Assembly: GCA_044508835.1 (NCBI GenBank)
Contig: JBIQHD010000021.1
Span: 21,073 to 85,072, forward strand
Length of the DNA stretch: 64,000 bases
Source of the DNA: JAKFDI01 sp044508835
GTDB taxonomy: Bacteria; Pseudomonadota; Gammaproteobacteria; Burkholderiales; Burkholderiaceae_C
Direction of reading: 5' to 3'
Shown here: positions 15,662 through 25,190 of the stretch, one piece after another
How positions within the stretch are numbered: position 1 is the first letter of the stretch
Layout of the letters: every line of letters begins with the position of its first letter
Program-made: the position numbers and the translations under genes
The notes under the pieces: generated by a model
Databases searched by the model: none
What the model saw: only the letters and a program-made list of their open reading frames with translations
What the model was told of the DNA's origin: nothing

Positions 15662-17068
15662 TCATGCGCCGCCGCGGCGCGAGGACGACAGGAGGTCGAG
15701 CAGTTCGCCGGCGCTCGCGTCCGACCGGCCGTGCGCGGCCGCGAACGCCAGGGCCGCCACCCGCGCGCCCGCGCCCCGCGGCCAGCCGGCGGCGTTCAGG
15801 CGCGCTTCGAGCAGGGCCGTCGCGCCGGGCTCGTCGTGATGGAACAGCGAGGCCGGCGCGTCGGCGGCGGTCCGGCTCATCGTCGACCCGTCGTCGAGCC
15901 GCAGCTCGGCGGTCGCGTCGTTCGCGTCGCCGTCGTGCGGCTCGATCGCCACGAGCCGGGCCAGCCGGAGGATCTCCGCGTCGGTGCGCCGCGCCAAGGA
16001 CATGCCGTAGTCGAGCTCGCCGTGCGCCAGCATCGCCGCCACGCCGAACGCGGTGCTCGCGATCGCCTGGGCCGCGGTGTCGAAGGGGCCGCGGTGCGAC
16101 GTCCCCGGGTACTCCGCATAGTGCCGCCACACGCGCAGCCGGATGCCGACGATCCGGTCGGCCTGCGCGCCCGCGTCGCGCAGCGCCTTCGCGGCCGCGA
16201 CGGCCGGCAGGTTGTCGCCGAGCGTGGCCCAGGGCTTGGCCCAGGTGCCGAGCATCGCGTCCACGGTGGGCGGGGCGCGCCACTCCGGCACCTCGTCCAG
16301 CCCGGCCAGCGAGCGCATCAGGCCCATCGGGCCTTCCAGCGCGGCCGGCGCGCCCTGCACGCCGCGCACCGCGAGCTGGGCCGCCAGCAGGCCGCCACGG
16401 GCCGCATGGCCGTTCTGCACGCGCCATTCGTCGGAGCCGCAGCGCACCGGCTCCAGCACGCCGCCGGTGATGCCGGCGGCGATGCCCACGGCATGGGTGG
16501 CCTGCGCCTCGTCGAGCTGCAGGATCGCGGCGGCCGCCGCCGCGGCGCCCACCGTGCCGAGCGTCGGGCTGGTGCGCAGGCCGCGGTGGATGAGCGCGCG
16601 CGCCACGCGCTCCTTCGCGCCCAGCCACGCCATCGCGCCGTAGCCGACCGCCATCGCGCGCAGCACGCCCACGAGCGGCGCGCCCAGGCTCTCGCCCAGC
16701 GACACGGCCACCGGCGTGACGAGCGAGGCGGGATGCGACCACGAGGGCCCGTCGTTGTCGTCCTGGAAGAAGGCATGCACCGCCACGGCATTGGCGGCGA
16801 CGGCGTCTGACAGCGCCACCCGCTCGTCGTCGGGCCAGATCCGCGCGGCCGCCCGGCCCGCGGCGGCGGGCGAGGCGAGCGCGCGCAGGGCGGCCGCCGT
16901 CGACTGCCCGCGGGCCGACACGGCCAGGCCCAGGGCGTCGAGGAAGCAGCAGGCGGCCTTCACCGCCACCGGGCGCGCCAGCTCGCGCCGCGCCTGCGCG
17001 GCGACGAAGCGCCCGAGCGCCATCGTCGGCGGCGGCACGCCGTGTCGATCGCCGTGGGCGGAGGGCAT
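15662..17068 (-). CDS. MmgE/PrpD family protein
   Basis: A protein of about 468 residues with the all-helical MmgE/PrpD fold. Conserved stretches include VAANAVAVHAFFQDDNDGPSW, TLGTVGAAAAAAAILQLDEA and AGITGGVLEPVRCGSDEWR. Characterised relatives are 2-methylcitrate dehydratase and cis-aconitate decarboxylase, which act on branched tricarboxylates or their analogues. The start is uncertain: the ATG at 17068 sits directly against an AGGAGG, and an in-frame ATG lies 45 bases further in. It lies between the OYE and racemase genes in one tight operon, so it probably acts on the same pathway intermediate. Confidence 0.85.
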   Translation of the reverse strand: MPSAHGDRHGVPPPTMALGRFVAAQARRELARPVAVKAACCFLDALGLAVSARGQSTAAALRALASPAAAGRAAARIWPDDERVALSDAVAANAVAVHAFFQDDNDGPSWSHPASLVTPVAVSLGESLGAPLVGVLRAMAVGYGAMAWLGAKERVARALIHRGLRTSPTLGTVGAAAAAAAILQLDEAQATHAVGIAAGITGGVLEPVRCGSDEWRVQNGHAARGGLLAAQLAVRGVQGAPAALEGPMGLMRSLAGLDEVPEWRAPPTVDAMLGTWAKPWATLGDNLPAVAAAKALRDAGAQADRIVGIRLRVWRHYAEYPGTSHRGPFDTAAQAIASTAFGVAAMLAHGELDYGMSLARRTDAEILRLARLVAIEPHDGDANDATAELRLDDGSTMSRTAADAPASLFHHDEPGATALLEARLNAAGWPRGAGARVAALAFAAAHGRSDASAGELLDLLSSSRRGGA

Positions 17069-17073
17069 CCTCC

Positions 17074-18258
17074 TCAGCCCGCGCGGGGCGCCTCCTCCCG
17101 GCGCCCGATGCCGGCCTGCCAGGTGGACGGGTGCCCGCCGAAGCCCGCCTGCGTGCGCTTCCTGAGCCAGTAGCCGTAGGACTCGGGCAGCAGCTCGTAC
17201 GGGGATGCGCTGCCCAGCTTCTCGGCCGCGTCGAGCGGCCAGTTCGGGTTGTGGAGCAGCTCGCGCCCGATGGCGACGAGGTCGGCCGAGCCGTCGGCGA
17301 GGATCTCCTCGGCCTGGTCGGCGTGGATGATCAGGCCGACGGCCATCGTGCGGATGTCGGCGCCGCGGCGGATCTGCGCGGCATAGGGCACCTGGTAGCC
17401 GTAGCGCGGCGCCTGGCCCGTCTCCAGCGGGGTGCGCGTGGCCGACATGCCGCCGCTGCTGCAGTCGACCACGTCGACGCCGCGCGTCTTCAGCACGCGC
17501 GCCAGCGCGATGCTGTCCTCGATGGTCCAGCCGGTCTCGTCGACCGCGGAGACGCGGAAGAACAGCGGCTTGTCCTGCGGCCACGACTGCCGCACCCGCT
17601 CCGCCACCTCGACGGGAAAGCGCATGCGGTTCTCGAGCGAGCCGCCGTAGCCGTCGGTACGCCGGTTGGCCTCGGCCGACAGGAACTGGTGCAGCAGGTA
17701 GCCGTGCGCGCCATGCACCTCGAGCACGTCGAAGCCGGCGCGGTCCGCGCGGGCGGCGGCCTGCCCCCAGGCCTCGACCTGCGCCTGGATGTCGGCGGCC
17801 GTCATCGCCTGCGGCGGCGCCGAGTGCTCGTAGTGCGGGACGGCGCTGGGCGCGATCAGCTCCCAGTCCTCGCCGTGGTCGACGCCGGGGTGGCTCGCCA
17901 GCGGGCCGCGGCCTTCCCACGGCCGGGAATTGCGCGCCTTGCGCCCCGAGTGGCCGAGCTGGATGCCCGCCACCGCGCCGTGCGCCTTCAGGAACGAGGT
18001 GATCCGCTGCATCGGCGCGATGAACTCGTCCTTCCACAGGCCCAGGTCGTTGGGCGTGGTGCAGCCGCGCGGATCGACCTTGGTCGACTCGACGAAGACG
18101 AGCCCCGCGCCGCCGATCGCGTACTTGCCGTAGTGGATCACGTGCCAGTCGTTCACGAAGCCGTTGCGCGCCTGGTAGGTCAGCATCGGCGCGAGGACGA
18201 TGCGGTTCCTCAGCGTGACCCCGCGCAGTTCGAGGGGAGAGAACAACAGGCTGCTCAT
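17074..18258 (-). CDS. NADH:flavin oxidoreductase, Old Yellow Enzyme family (YqjM-like)
   Basis: This 394-residue FMN-binding TIM barrel has LRNRIVLAPMLTYQARNGFV at the N-terminus, substrate-binding GIQLGHSGRKA, FDVLEVHGAHGYLLHQFLS and RRTDGYGGSLENRMRFP. The thermophilic-like/YqjM redox Cys after APM is replaced by Leu here (APML), so flavin tuning differs. The family reduces activated C=C bonds of enones and enoates with NAD(P)H. TGGAGCGTCCC precedes the ATG. It is the first gene of the operon OYE-MmgE-racemase-IclR behind operator b. Confidence 0.9.
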   Translation of the reverse strand: MSSLLFSPLELRGVTLRNRIVLAPMLTYQARNGFVNDWHVIHYGKYAIGGAGLVFVESTKVDPRGCTTPNDLGLWKDEFIAPMQRITSFLKAHGAVAGIQLGHSGRKARNSRPWEGRGPLASHPGVDHGEDWELIAPSAVPHYEHSAPPQAMTAADIQAQVEAWGQAAARADRAGFDVLEVHGAHGYLLHQFLSAEANRRTDGYGGSLENRMRFPVEVAERVRQSWPQDKPLFFRVSAVDETGWTIEDSIALARVLKTRGVDVVDCSSGGMSATRTPLETGQAPRYGYQVPYAAQIRRGADIRTMAVGLIIHADQAEEILADGSADLVAIGRELLHNPNWPLDAAEKLGSASPYELLPESYGYWLRKRTQAGFGGHPSTWQAGIGRREEAPRAG

Positions 18259-18434
18259 GGGACGCTCCAGAAGTGGGCGGCGGCAAGGCGTGCGGCCGCA
18301 TCCGAAAGGCCGGCGGGAAAGCTTTCGCATTGCCCGTGAACGGGGCTTCGAAAGCCCCCCGGGAAAGCCGGGAAAGGTGTCCGGCGCCATTCGTCGGCAA
18401 CACATGATTGGACCGATGCCGCGCCGCCGGCATC

Positions 18435-18447
18435 AGGAGAACCCTCG
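18435..18447 (-). promoter_or_regulatory. conserved leader box downstream of operator b
   Basis: AGGAGAACCCTCG (plus strand; CGAGGGTTCTCCT on the transcript) is identical to 27403-27415, and the distance to its operator is also identical (12 bases). It lies in the 235-bp gap between the APH-kinase and OYE genes. It is either a second protein site or a leader RNA element. Confidence 0.5.
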
Positions 18448-18459
18448 CACGCGCGGAAC

Positions 18460-18473
18460 ATCATGGATGTGAT
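18460..18473 (-). promoter_or_regulatory. regulon operator, site b
   Basis: On the minus strand the site reads ATCAC-ATCC-ATGAT followed by GTTCCGC, with one mismatch in the second arm. It lies 201 bases before the OYE start and is oriented toward it, so it should control OYE, MmgE, the racemase and the IclR gene. Confidence 0.7.
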
Positions 18474-18493
18474 GCGCCGGGCGGCCGCGCCCG

Positions 18494-19540
18494 TCATGCC
18501 GCCTCGATGGCCTCGACGGCGCGGCGCGCGAACACCTCGCCGAGCTTGCCGACTTCCGCGGCGTTGCCCGACGACGCGGTGCCGAGCCTCGCCCGGGACA
18601 GGATGCCCTCGAAGATGACCGCGAGGCGGAACAGCGAGAACGCGACGTGGAAGCCCGTCACCGGCCCGACCGACGGCATCTGGCCGTGGTAGCGCGCGAG
18701 GTACTCCGCCTCGCTGGGAATGCCCAGCGCCGCGAGGTCGAGGCCGCGCATGCCGACGTAGTCCTCGGGCGCCAGGCGCCACGACAGCGCGCTGTAGGCC
18801 AGGTCCGCCAGCGGATGCCCGAGCGTGGAGAGCTCCCAGTCGAGCACGGCGATGACCCGCGGCTGCGTCGCGTGGAACATCAGGTTGTTGATGCGGAAGT
18901 CGCCGTGGCTGATGCACGTCGTCTCGTCGTCCGGCACGTGGCGCGGCAGCCAGTCGATCAGTCGCTCCACGTCGGGCAGCTCGCGGGTCCTGGACAGGGC
19001 CCACTGCTTCGTCCAGCGGCCGATCTGGCGGCGGAAGAAGTTGCCGCCGCGCCCGTGGTCGGCCAGGCCCAGCGCCTGCCAGTCGACGCGGTGCAGCCGC
19101 GCCAGGCTGTCGGCCATGGCGAAGGTCATCGCGCGCCGGTCCTCGGGCGCCACGCCGGGCAGCGAGCAGTCCTGGAACACCCGCCCGTCCAGCCGCTCCA
19201 TCAGGTAGAACTCGGTGCCGATCACGCCGGCATCGCCGCAGTAGTGCAGCAGCCGGGGCACGGGCACGTCGGTGCGCGACAGCGCCGACATGATGCGGTA
19301 CTCGCGGTCCAGCGCATGCGCCGACGGCAGCAGCACGCCGCCGGGCTTCTTGCGCAGCACCATGCGCTGCGCGCCGCAGGTCGCGAAGAAGGTCGGGTTC
19401 GACTGCCCGCCCGAGATGCGCTCGAGGCGCAGCGGCGCATCCATGCCGGGCAGCACGCCGGCCAGGTAGGCGCGCAGCCGCTCGGGGTCGAAGCCGTGGG
19501 CGCGGCCGTCGCCCGGCGGCGCGGTGGCGGGGGCGGCCAT
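18494..19540 (-). CDS. APH-type phosphotransferase (ACAD10/11 kinase-domain-like), copy 1
   Basis: This 348-residue aminoglycoside-phosphotransferase-fold kinase has a nucleotide-binding start RISGGQSNPTFFATC, the catalytic loop ISHGDFRINNLMFH near residue 210 and the metal-binding VLDWELSTLGHPLADLAYS. It belongs to the group fused to acyl-CoA dehydrogenase in animal ACAD10/11. Bacterial relatives (LvaA) phosphorylate 4-hydroxyacyl-CoA. A paralogue is at 30202-31269. It lies 6 bases after the SDR stop on the same strand, in an operon led by operator c. Confidence 0.87.
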   Translation of the reverse strand: MAAPATAPPGDGRAHGFDPERLRAYLAGVLPGMDAPLRLERISGGQSNPTFFATCGAQRMVLRKKPGGVLLPSAHALDREYRIMSALSRTDVPVPRLLHYCGDAGVIGTEFYLMERLDGRVFQDCSLPGVAPEDRRAMTFAMADSLARLHRVDWQALGLADHGRGGNFFRRQIGRWTKQWALSRTRELPDVERLIDWLPRHVPDDETTCISHGDFRINNLMFHATQPRVIAVLDWELSTLGHPLADLAYSALSWRLAPEDYVGMRGLDLAALGIPSEAEYLARYHGQMPSVGPVTGFHVAFSLFRLAVIFEGILSRARLGTASSGNAAEVGKLGEVFARRAVEAIEAA

Positions 19541-19546
19541 GGCGGC

Positions 19547-20323
19547 TCAGGGCCCGAGGTGGACGGTCCAGCCGCCGTCCACGACCAGCGACTGGCCGGT
19601 GACGTAGGAGCTCTCGCGCGACGCGAGGTAGACCGCCGCGCCGGCCAGCTCGTCCGGGCGGCCGATGCGCTTCATCGGGTTGGCGGCCATGAACCGGTCC
19701 AGGGTCTGCGGGTCTTCCCACAGCGCGCGCGCGAAATCGGTCTTGATGATCCCGGGCGAGATGCAGTTCACCCGCACGTTGTGCTCGCCGAACTCGACGG
19801 CCAGGTTGCGGGCGAGCTGCAGGTCCGCGGCCTTGGAGACGTTGTACGCGCCGATCACCGGCGAGCCGCGCAGCCCGCCGATCGAGGACACGATGATGAT
19901 CGAGCCCTCCCGGCGCTCGACCATCTGCGGCGCGACCATCTGGATCAGCCAGTGGTTCGCGAGGATGTTGTTGTCCAGGATCTTGCGGAACTGCTCGTCG
20001 GCGATGCCGCCCATCCGGCCGTAGTACGGGTTGGTCGCCGCGTTGCACACCAGGATGCCGATGGGCCCGAACGCCTCGCGCGTGGCGGCCACCAGGCGGG
20101 CGAGGTCGTCCTTCGACGAGATGTTGGCCGCCACCGCGATCGCGCGGCCGGGGCCGTGGCGCGCGTTGATGCCCTCGGCCACCTCGCGGCACGGCCCCTC
20201 CTTGCGCGACGAGATGGCCACCCGGGCGCCCTGCGCGGCGAACGCTTCGGCGATGGCGCGCCCGATGCCGCGGGACGATCCCGTGACGATCGCCGTCATG
20301 CCTTCGAGGTTGAACATCGACAA
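19547..20323 (-). CDS. short-chain dehydrogenase/reductase, copy 1
   Basis: This 258-residue classical SDR has the cofactor motif TGSSRGIG at 15-22, NAAT in place of NNAG, catalytic Ser in IIIVSSIGG, and Tyr/Lys in AYNVSKAADL; VDGGW is at the C-terminus. It oxidises a hydroxyacyl or alcohol group or performs the reverse reaction. A TTG at 20323 has an ideal AGGAG six bases away, and an ATG follows two codons later. It is the first gene of the operon behind operator c, with the APH kinase gene downstream. Confidence 0.9.
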   Translation of the reverse strand: MSMFNLEGMTAIVTGSSRGIGRAIAEAFAAQGARVAISSRKEGPCREVAEGINARHGPGRAIAVAANISSKDDLARLVAATREAFGPIGILVCNAATNPYYGRMGGIADEQFRKILDNNILANHWLIQMVAPQMVERREGSIIIVSSIGGLRGSPVIGAYNVSKAADLQLARNLAVEFGEHNVRVNCISPGIIKTDFARALWEDPQTLDRFMAANPMKRIGRPDELAGAAVYLASRESSYVTGQSLVVDGGWTVHLGP

Positions 20324-20401
20324 GGATCGCTCCTGTGGCGTTGCGGGGACGGGCCGGATGATCGCCCCGCCCGCCGCGCGGCGGACGGCGCGGCCCCGAA
20401 C

Positions 20402-20415
20402 ATCACAAGCGTGAT
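20402..20415 (-). promoter_or_regulatory. regulon operator, site c
   Basis: On the minus strand it reads ATCAC-GCTT-GTGAT followed by GTTCGGG; the arms are perfect. It is 78 bases before the SDR start and points toward it. It shares one divergent 253-bp gap with site d. Confidence 0.75.
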
Positions 20416-20448
20416 GCCGGCCCTGCGGACAGGGCCCGCGGGCACCGC

Positions 20449-20469
20449 ATCACACTCGTGATATTGGCC
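20449..20469 (+). promoter_or_regulatory. regulon operator, site d
   Basis: ATCAC-ACTC-GTGAT followed by ATTGGCC, with perfect arms. It is 114 bases before the amidohydrolase start. Sites c and d lie 33 bases apart and point outward, one per divergent operon. Confidence 0.75.
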
Positions 20470-20576
20470 GCGCACGGCGGGCCGCCGCGGCCGCGGCCGG
20501 CGGTTTTCTGCTCTCATCGGACTGCCGCGACCGCCGGGCCCGCCGGCCGGCGGCGGCACACCGAGGAGACAGCGTC

Positions 20577-21644
20577 ATGGGTGTTTTCGTGAGCCAGCGT
20601 CCGCAGGGGCGCGCGCAGTTCGGCCGCTTCTTTCCGCCCAGCGCCGAGTGGCTGGCCAGGCAGCCCGCCGAGGCGGCGCTCGAGCCGGACCTGCCCATCG
20701 TGGACACGCACCACCACGTCTGGGACGCGCCCAACAACCGCTACCTCGTCGACGAGCTGGCGGCCGACCTGGGCGGCGGCCACAACGTCGTGGCCACCGT
20801 CTTCAACGAATGCCTGGCGATGTACCGCGCGGGCGGCCCGGTGGAGATGCGCCCCGTCGGCGAGACGGAGTTCGTCGCCGGCATCGCCGCCATGAGCGCG
20901 AGCGGCCTGTACGGCCCGGCGCGGATCGCCGCCGGCATCGTCGGCTTCGCCGACCTCACGCTCGGCGCGCGCGTCGAGCCGGTGCTGCAGGCCCACGTCG
21001 CCGCCGGCGGCGGCCGCTTCCGCGGCGTGCGGCATGCGGCAGGCTGGGACGCCGACCCCGTCATCGGCAACAGCCACACCAACCCGGGGCCGGGGCTGCT
21101 GCGCGAGCCCGCCTTCCGCGCCGGCCTCTCGTGCCTGCAGTCGCTGGGCCTGTCCTTCGACGCCTGGGTGTTCCATCCGCAGCTGGGCGACGTGGCCGAC
21201 CTGGCGGGGGCCTTTCCCGACCTGGGCATCACGCTCGTGCACGCCGGCGGCCCCCTCGGGTACGGCGCCTACGCGGGCCGGCGCGACGAGGTCTTCGCCG
21301 CATGGAAGGCCTCGATGGCGGAGATCGCCCGGCACCCCAACGTGTCGGTCAAGCTCGGCGGCCTGGTGCTGCGGCTGGCCGCCTTCGACTACCTCGCGCT
21401 CGACGCGCCGCCCGACTCGCTCACGCTGGCCTCGCACTGGCGGCCCTACCTCGAGACCTGCATCGAGCTCTTCGGCGCCGAGCGCTGCATGTTCGAGAGC
21501 AACTTCCCGGTGGACAAGCTGGGAACCGGCTACACCACCCTGTGGAACGCCTTCAAGCGCATCACCGCCGGCGCCAGCGCCGACGAGAAGGCCGCGCTCT
21601 ACAGCGCGACGGCCCAGCGCGTCTACCGCCTCGCGTGGGACTGA
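20577..21644 (+). CDS. amidohydrolase family protein (PF04909 type)
   Basis: This 355-residue TIM-barrel metal hydrolase has the metal-binding IVDTHHHVWD near residue 41, ITLVHAGGPLGY, PNVSVKLGGL and the C-terminal MFESNFPVDK with its metal/catalytic Asp. Relatives include 2-pyrone-4,6-dicarboxylate lactonase and other ring-opening or decarboxylating hydrolases. A strong GAGGAGA site precedes the ATG. It is followed by an overlapping quinone-oxidoreductase gene. Lactone hydrolysis would fit the pathway but is inference. Confidence 0.88.
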   Translation: MGVFVSQRPQGRAQFGRFFPPSAEWLARQPAEAALEPDLPIVDTHHHVWDAPNNRYLVDELAADLGGGHNVVATVFNECLAMYRAGGPVEMRPVGETEFVAGIAAMSASGLYGPARIAAGIVGFADLTLGARVEPVLQAHVAAGGGRFRGVRHAAGWDADPVIGNSHTNPGPGLLREPAFRAGLSCLQSLGLSFDAWVFHPQLGDVADLAGAFPDLGITLVHAGGPLGYGAYAGRRDEVFAAWKASMAEIARHPNVSVKLGGLVLRLAAFDYLALDAPPDSLTLASHWRPYLETCIELFGAERCMFESNFPVDKLGTGYTTLWNAFKRITAGASADEKAALYSATAQRVYRLAWD

Positions 21645-22660
21645 TGCCGATGCGGCATGCCGGCCCGTCCGGCGGCACCATGGCGGTGGCCGAGATCCGC
21701 GACCCCGGCGCCGCGGGCGTGCTGGTGCCCGCGCGCCGGCCGATCCCGGTCCCGCGCGCCGGCGAGGTGCTGATCCAGGTCGCCGCCGCGGGCGTCAACC
21801 GCGCCGACGTGATGCAGCGCCAGGGCACGTACCCCATGCCGCCCGGCGCGCCGGCCGAGGTGCCGGGCCTGGAGGTGTCGGGCACCGTGGCCGCCGTGGG
21901 CGAAGGCGTGCGGCGCTGGCGGCCGGGCGACGCGGTGTGCGCGCTGCTGATCGGCGAAGGCTACGCGGAGTACGCCGTCGCCCCCGAGGCGCAGTGCATG
22001 GCGGTGCCGCCCGGCGTCACGCTCGTCGACGCGGCGGGCCTGCCCGAGACCTACTGCACCGTGTGGACCAACCTCATCGAGCGCGCCCGGCTGAAGGCCG
22101 GCGAGGTGCTGCTCGTGCAGGGCGGCTCCAGCGGCATCGGGGTCACGGCGATCCTGCTGGCCAAGGCCTTCGGCGCCACCGTGCTGGCGACGGCCGGCAG
22201 CGCGGCCAAGTGCGCCGCCTGCCTGGCGCTGGGCGCGGACCGCGCGATCGACTACCGCCGCGAGGACTTCCACGACGCCGCGCTCGCGTTCACCGGCGGC
22301 CGGGGCGTCGACGTCATCCTCGATCTCGTCGGCCCGCCCTACATGGCGCGCGAGATCGCGCTGCTGCGGACCTCGGGGCGGCTGGTGTTCGTGGGGCTGA
22401 TCGGCGGCAGCCGCGCCGAGATCGACCTGATGCAGGTGGTGCTCAAGCGCCTGACGGTCACCGGCTCGAGCCTGCGCTCGCGCTCCGTCGAGGAGAAGGG
22501 CGAGCTCTGCCGCGCGCTCGAGGACCGGGCGTGGCCGCTGTTCGCCGACGGCCGGCTGCGTGCCGTGACCCACGCCACCTTCCCGCTCGCGCAGGCGGGG
22601 GAGGCCCATGCGCTGATGGAGAGCAGCGCGCACGTCGGCAAGGTGCTGCTGCTGCCCTGA
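21644..22660 (+). CDS. zinc-independent quinone oxidoreductase-like MDR protein
   Basis: This 338-residue NAD(P)H:quinone oxidoreductase/enoyl reductase of the MDR superfamily has GVNRADVMQRQGTYPMPPGA and PGLEVSGTVAAVG. The Rossmann motif reads LVQGGSSGIGVTAILLAKAF near residue 160. GPPYMAREIALLRTSGRLVF follows, and no zinc-site Cys cluster is present. The closest pattern is the PIG3/TP53I3-like branch. The ATG overlaps the amidohydrolase stop (TGATG). It would reduce an enone, enoyl-CoA or quinone. Confidence 0.9.
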   Translation: MPMRHAGPSGGTMAVAEIRDPGAAGVLVPARRPIPVPRAGEVLIQVAAAGVNRADVMQRQGTYPMPPGAPAEVPGLEVSGTVAAVGEGVRRWRPGDAVCALLIGEGYAEYAVAPEAQCMAVPPGVTLVDAAGLPETYCTVWTNLIERARLKAGEVLLVQGGSSGIGVTAILLAKAFGATVLATAGSAAKCAACLALGADRAIDYRREDFHDAALAFTGGRGVDVILDLVGPPYMAREIALLRTSGRLVFVGLIGGSRAEIDLMQVVLKRLTVTGSSLRSRSVEEKGELCRALEDRAWPLFADGRLRAVTHATFPLAQAGEAHALMESSAHVGKVLLLP

Positions 22661-22663
22661 CGG

Positions 22664-22679
22664 CCCGGCCCCGGCCGGG
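22664..22679. terminator. bidirectional hairpin between convergent genes
   Basis: CCCGGCC-CC-GGCCGGG occupies the 30-bp gap between the quinone oxidoreductase and the convergent LivF-type gene. It is very stable but has no T-tract. Confidence 0.45.
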
Positions 22680-22690
22680 CGCCGCGACGG

Positions 22691-23383
22691 CTACAGGTAC
22701 TCGTCGGCCAGCGCGACGTCGCGCATCTCCTCCACGCTGCCGCTGCGCTTCACGTCGCCGCCGCGCATCACGTAGACCCGGTTCGCCACCTTCAGCGCCG
22801 GCCGCGCCATCTGCTCGGTCATGAGGATGGTGGTGCCGCGCTGCTGCAGGTGGCGGATCGCCTCGCTGATGCGCGCGATCCACACCGGCGCGAGCCCGAG
22901 GAAGGGCTCGTCCAGCAGCAGCAGCTTGGGGAAGGAGCACACGGCGCGCGCCAGGGCGACGATCTGCTGCTCGCCGCCGCTGAGCTGGCCCGCCGGCTGG
23001 TCGGCGCGCTCGGCGATCAGCGGGAAGGTGGTGCGCACCCAGTCGTACGCGGCCTTGCGCTGCTGCGCGCCGCGGCCGGCCGCGCCCGACAGCACGTTGT
23101 CGGCCACGCTCAGCGACGCGAAGACGCGCCGCCCTTCCGGCGAGTACCCGATGCCCAGCCGCGCCCGAGACGCGCAGGGCACGGCGGCGAGGTCGCGGCC
23201 GTCGAAGCGGATGCTTCCGCCGCTGGCGGGCACCAGCCCGCAGACCGCGTTGATCAGGCTCGACTTGCCGGCGCCGTTGGCGCCGACGAGCAGCACGGTC
23301 TCGCCCGCGCGCACGTCGACGCTCACGCCGCGCAGCGCCTTGATGCCGCCGTAGCGGACTTCCAGATCACGGATGGTGAGCAT
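22691..23383 (-). CDS. Liv-type ABC transporter ATP-binding protein (LivF-like), second system
   Basis: This 230-residue ATPase has Walker A GANGAGKSS, signature LSGGEQQIVALARAV and Walker B LLLLDEPFLGLAP; MTEQ replaces the usual VEQ. It is the last gene of a five-gene transporter operon read leftward from 27300 (binding protein, LivH, LivM, LivG, LivF). This gene order differs from the first Liv-type system at 3.6-8.7 kb, so the two are not a simple tandem duplication. Confidence 0.93.
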   Translation of the reverse strand: MLTIRDLEVRYGGIKALRGVSVDVRAGETVLLVGANGAGKSSLINAVCGLVPASGGSIRFDGRDLAAVPCASRARLGIGYSPEGRRVFASLSVADNVLSGAAGRGAQQRKAAYDWVRTTFPLIAERADQPAGQLSGGEQQIVALARAVCSFPKLLLLDEPFLGLAPVWIARISEAIRHLQQRGTTILMTEQMARPALKVANRVYVMRGGDVKRSGSVEEMRDVALADEYL

Positions 23384-23392
23384 GGTCCGCCT

Positions 23393-24168
<776 letters not shown>

Positions 24169-24172
<4 letters not shown>

Positions 24173-25188
24173 GTCGTCTTCTCCGCCCGCTCGAGGGGCT
24201 GGCCGTCGGCGCGCGGCGCGGCGCGCCCGCCCAGGTACGGCAGGCGGATGCCCGCGATGCCGTTGCGCGCCAGCATCACCACCGCGATGACGAGGATGCC
24301 GTAGAGCGCCGGCGAGTATTCGCCCCTGCTGCTGAACATCTGCGTGGCCGTGGTCAGCACGGCGGCGCCGAGCAGCGGCCCCAGCATCGAGGCGCGCCCG
24401 CCCACGATCGCGAAGACGATGTAGCTGAAGCCCGACATCGTGCTGAACGAGCTCGGGTGCGCCGTCATCAGCATGTTGACGAGCGCGAAGCCCGCCAGCC
24501 CCGCCACGCCGGCCGAGACGACCAGGCCGATGGTCTTGTAGCGCCGCGTCACCAGGCCGAGGCTCGTGGCCAGCGTCTCGTTCTCGCTGATCGCCGCGAA
24601 CTCGCGCCGGTAGACCGCGGTGATGCCGGCGGTGACGAGCGCCGCGAGCAGGCCGATGATGCAGGTGACGACGAGCACCGCCTCGTTGCTGGACAGCGCC
24701 ATGCCCGCGAACGTGGTGGCCGGCACGCCGGCGATGCCGTTGGAGCCGCCGGTGACGCCCGGCACCTCGAACAGCAGCAGCTGCAGCACCTCGTTGAAGG
24801 CGAAGGTCACCAGCACGAAGTACGTGCCCTTGAGCCGCAGCACGAGTGACCCGAGCGGCAGGGCCACGAGCGCCGGCACGGCGAAGCTGATGAGCAGCAG
24901 CGCCGCCAGGTTGGTGATGCCGGCCTTGGCCGCCAGCGCGATCGCATAGCCGCCCAGCGCCATGAACGCCGGCAGCGCGAACGACAGCAGGTCCATGCGC
25001 AGCATGATGTACACGCTGAACGCGGCGACGGTGGCGATCAGGATCTGGTTGGTCAGCGAGTAGACGAGCGGGCTGCGGGTCGCGAACGGCACCGCGAGCG
25101 CCAGCGCGAGCACGGCGATCGTTGCCACTTCGCCCCGCCCGACGAATCCGGACGCACGGCCCATGGTGGAGACCTTTTCGTTGTGCAT
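24169..25188 (-). CDS. Liv-type ABC transporter permease (LivM-like), second system
   Basis: This 339-residue polytopic protein has LSFALPAFMALGGYAIALAA (LivM channel segment), GSLVLRLKGTYFVLVTFAFN and FAIVGGRASMLGPLLGAAVL. The start at 25188 lies just after the LivH-type stop (TGACCATG). A second ATG at 25164 has AAGG upstream and is an alternative. The C-terminal tail is hydrophilic and basic. Confidence 0.9.
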
Positions 25189-25190
25189 GG

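Noticed and set aside
18349..18365. Terminator hairpin GGGGCTT-CGA-AAGCCCC upstream of the OYE gene
   Set aside because: The stem is real, but it lies between operator b and the OYE start, so a simple terminator role would silence the operon; it may be leader structure, and evidence is too thin for a separate call.
18387..18416. A ninth regulon operator near CACATGATTGGACC
   Set aside because: Only one arm resembles the motif; no partner arm at the 4-base spacing.
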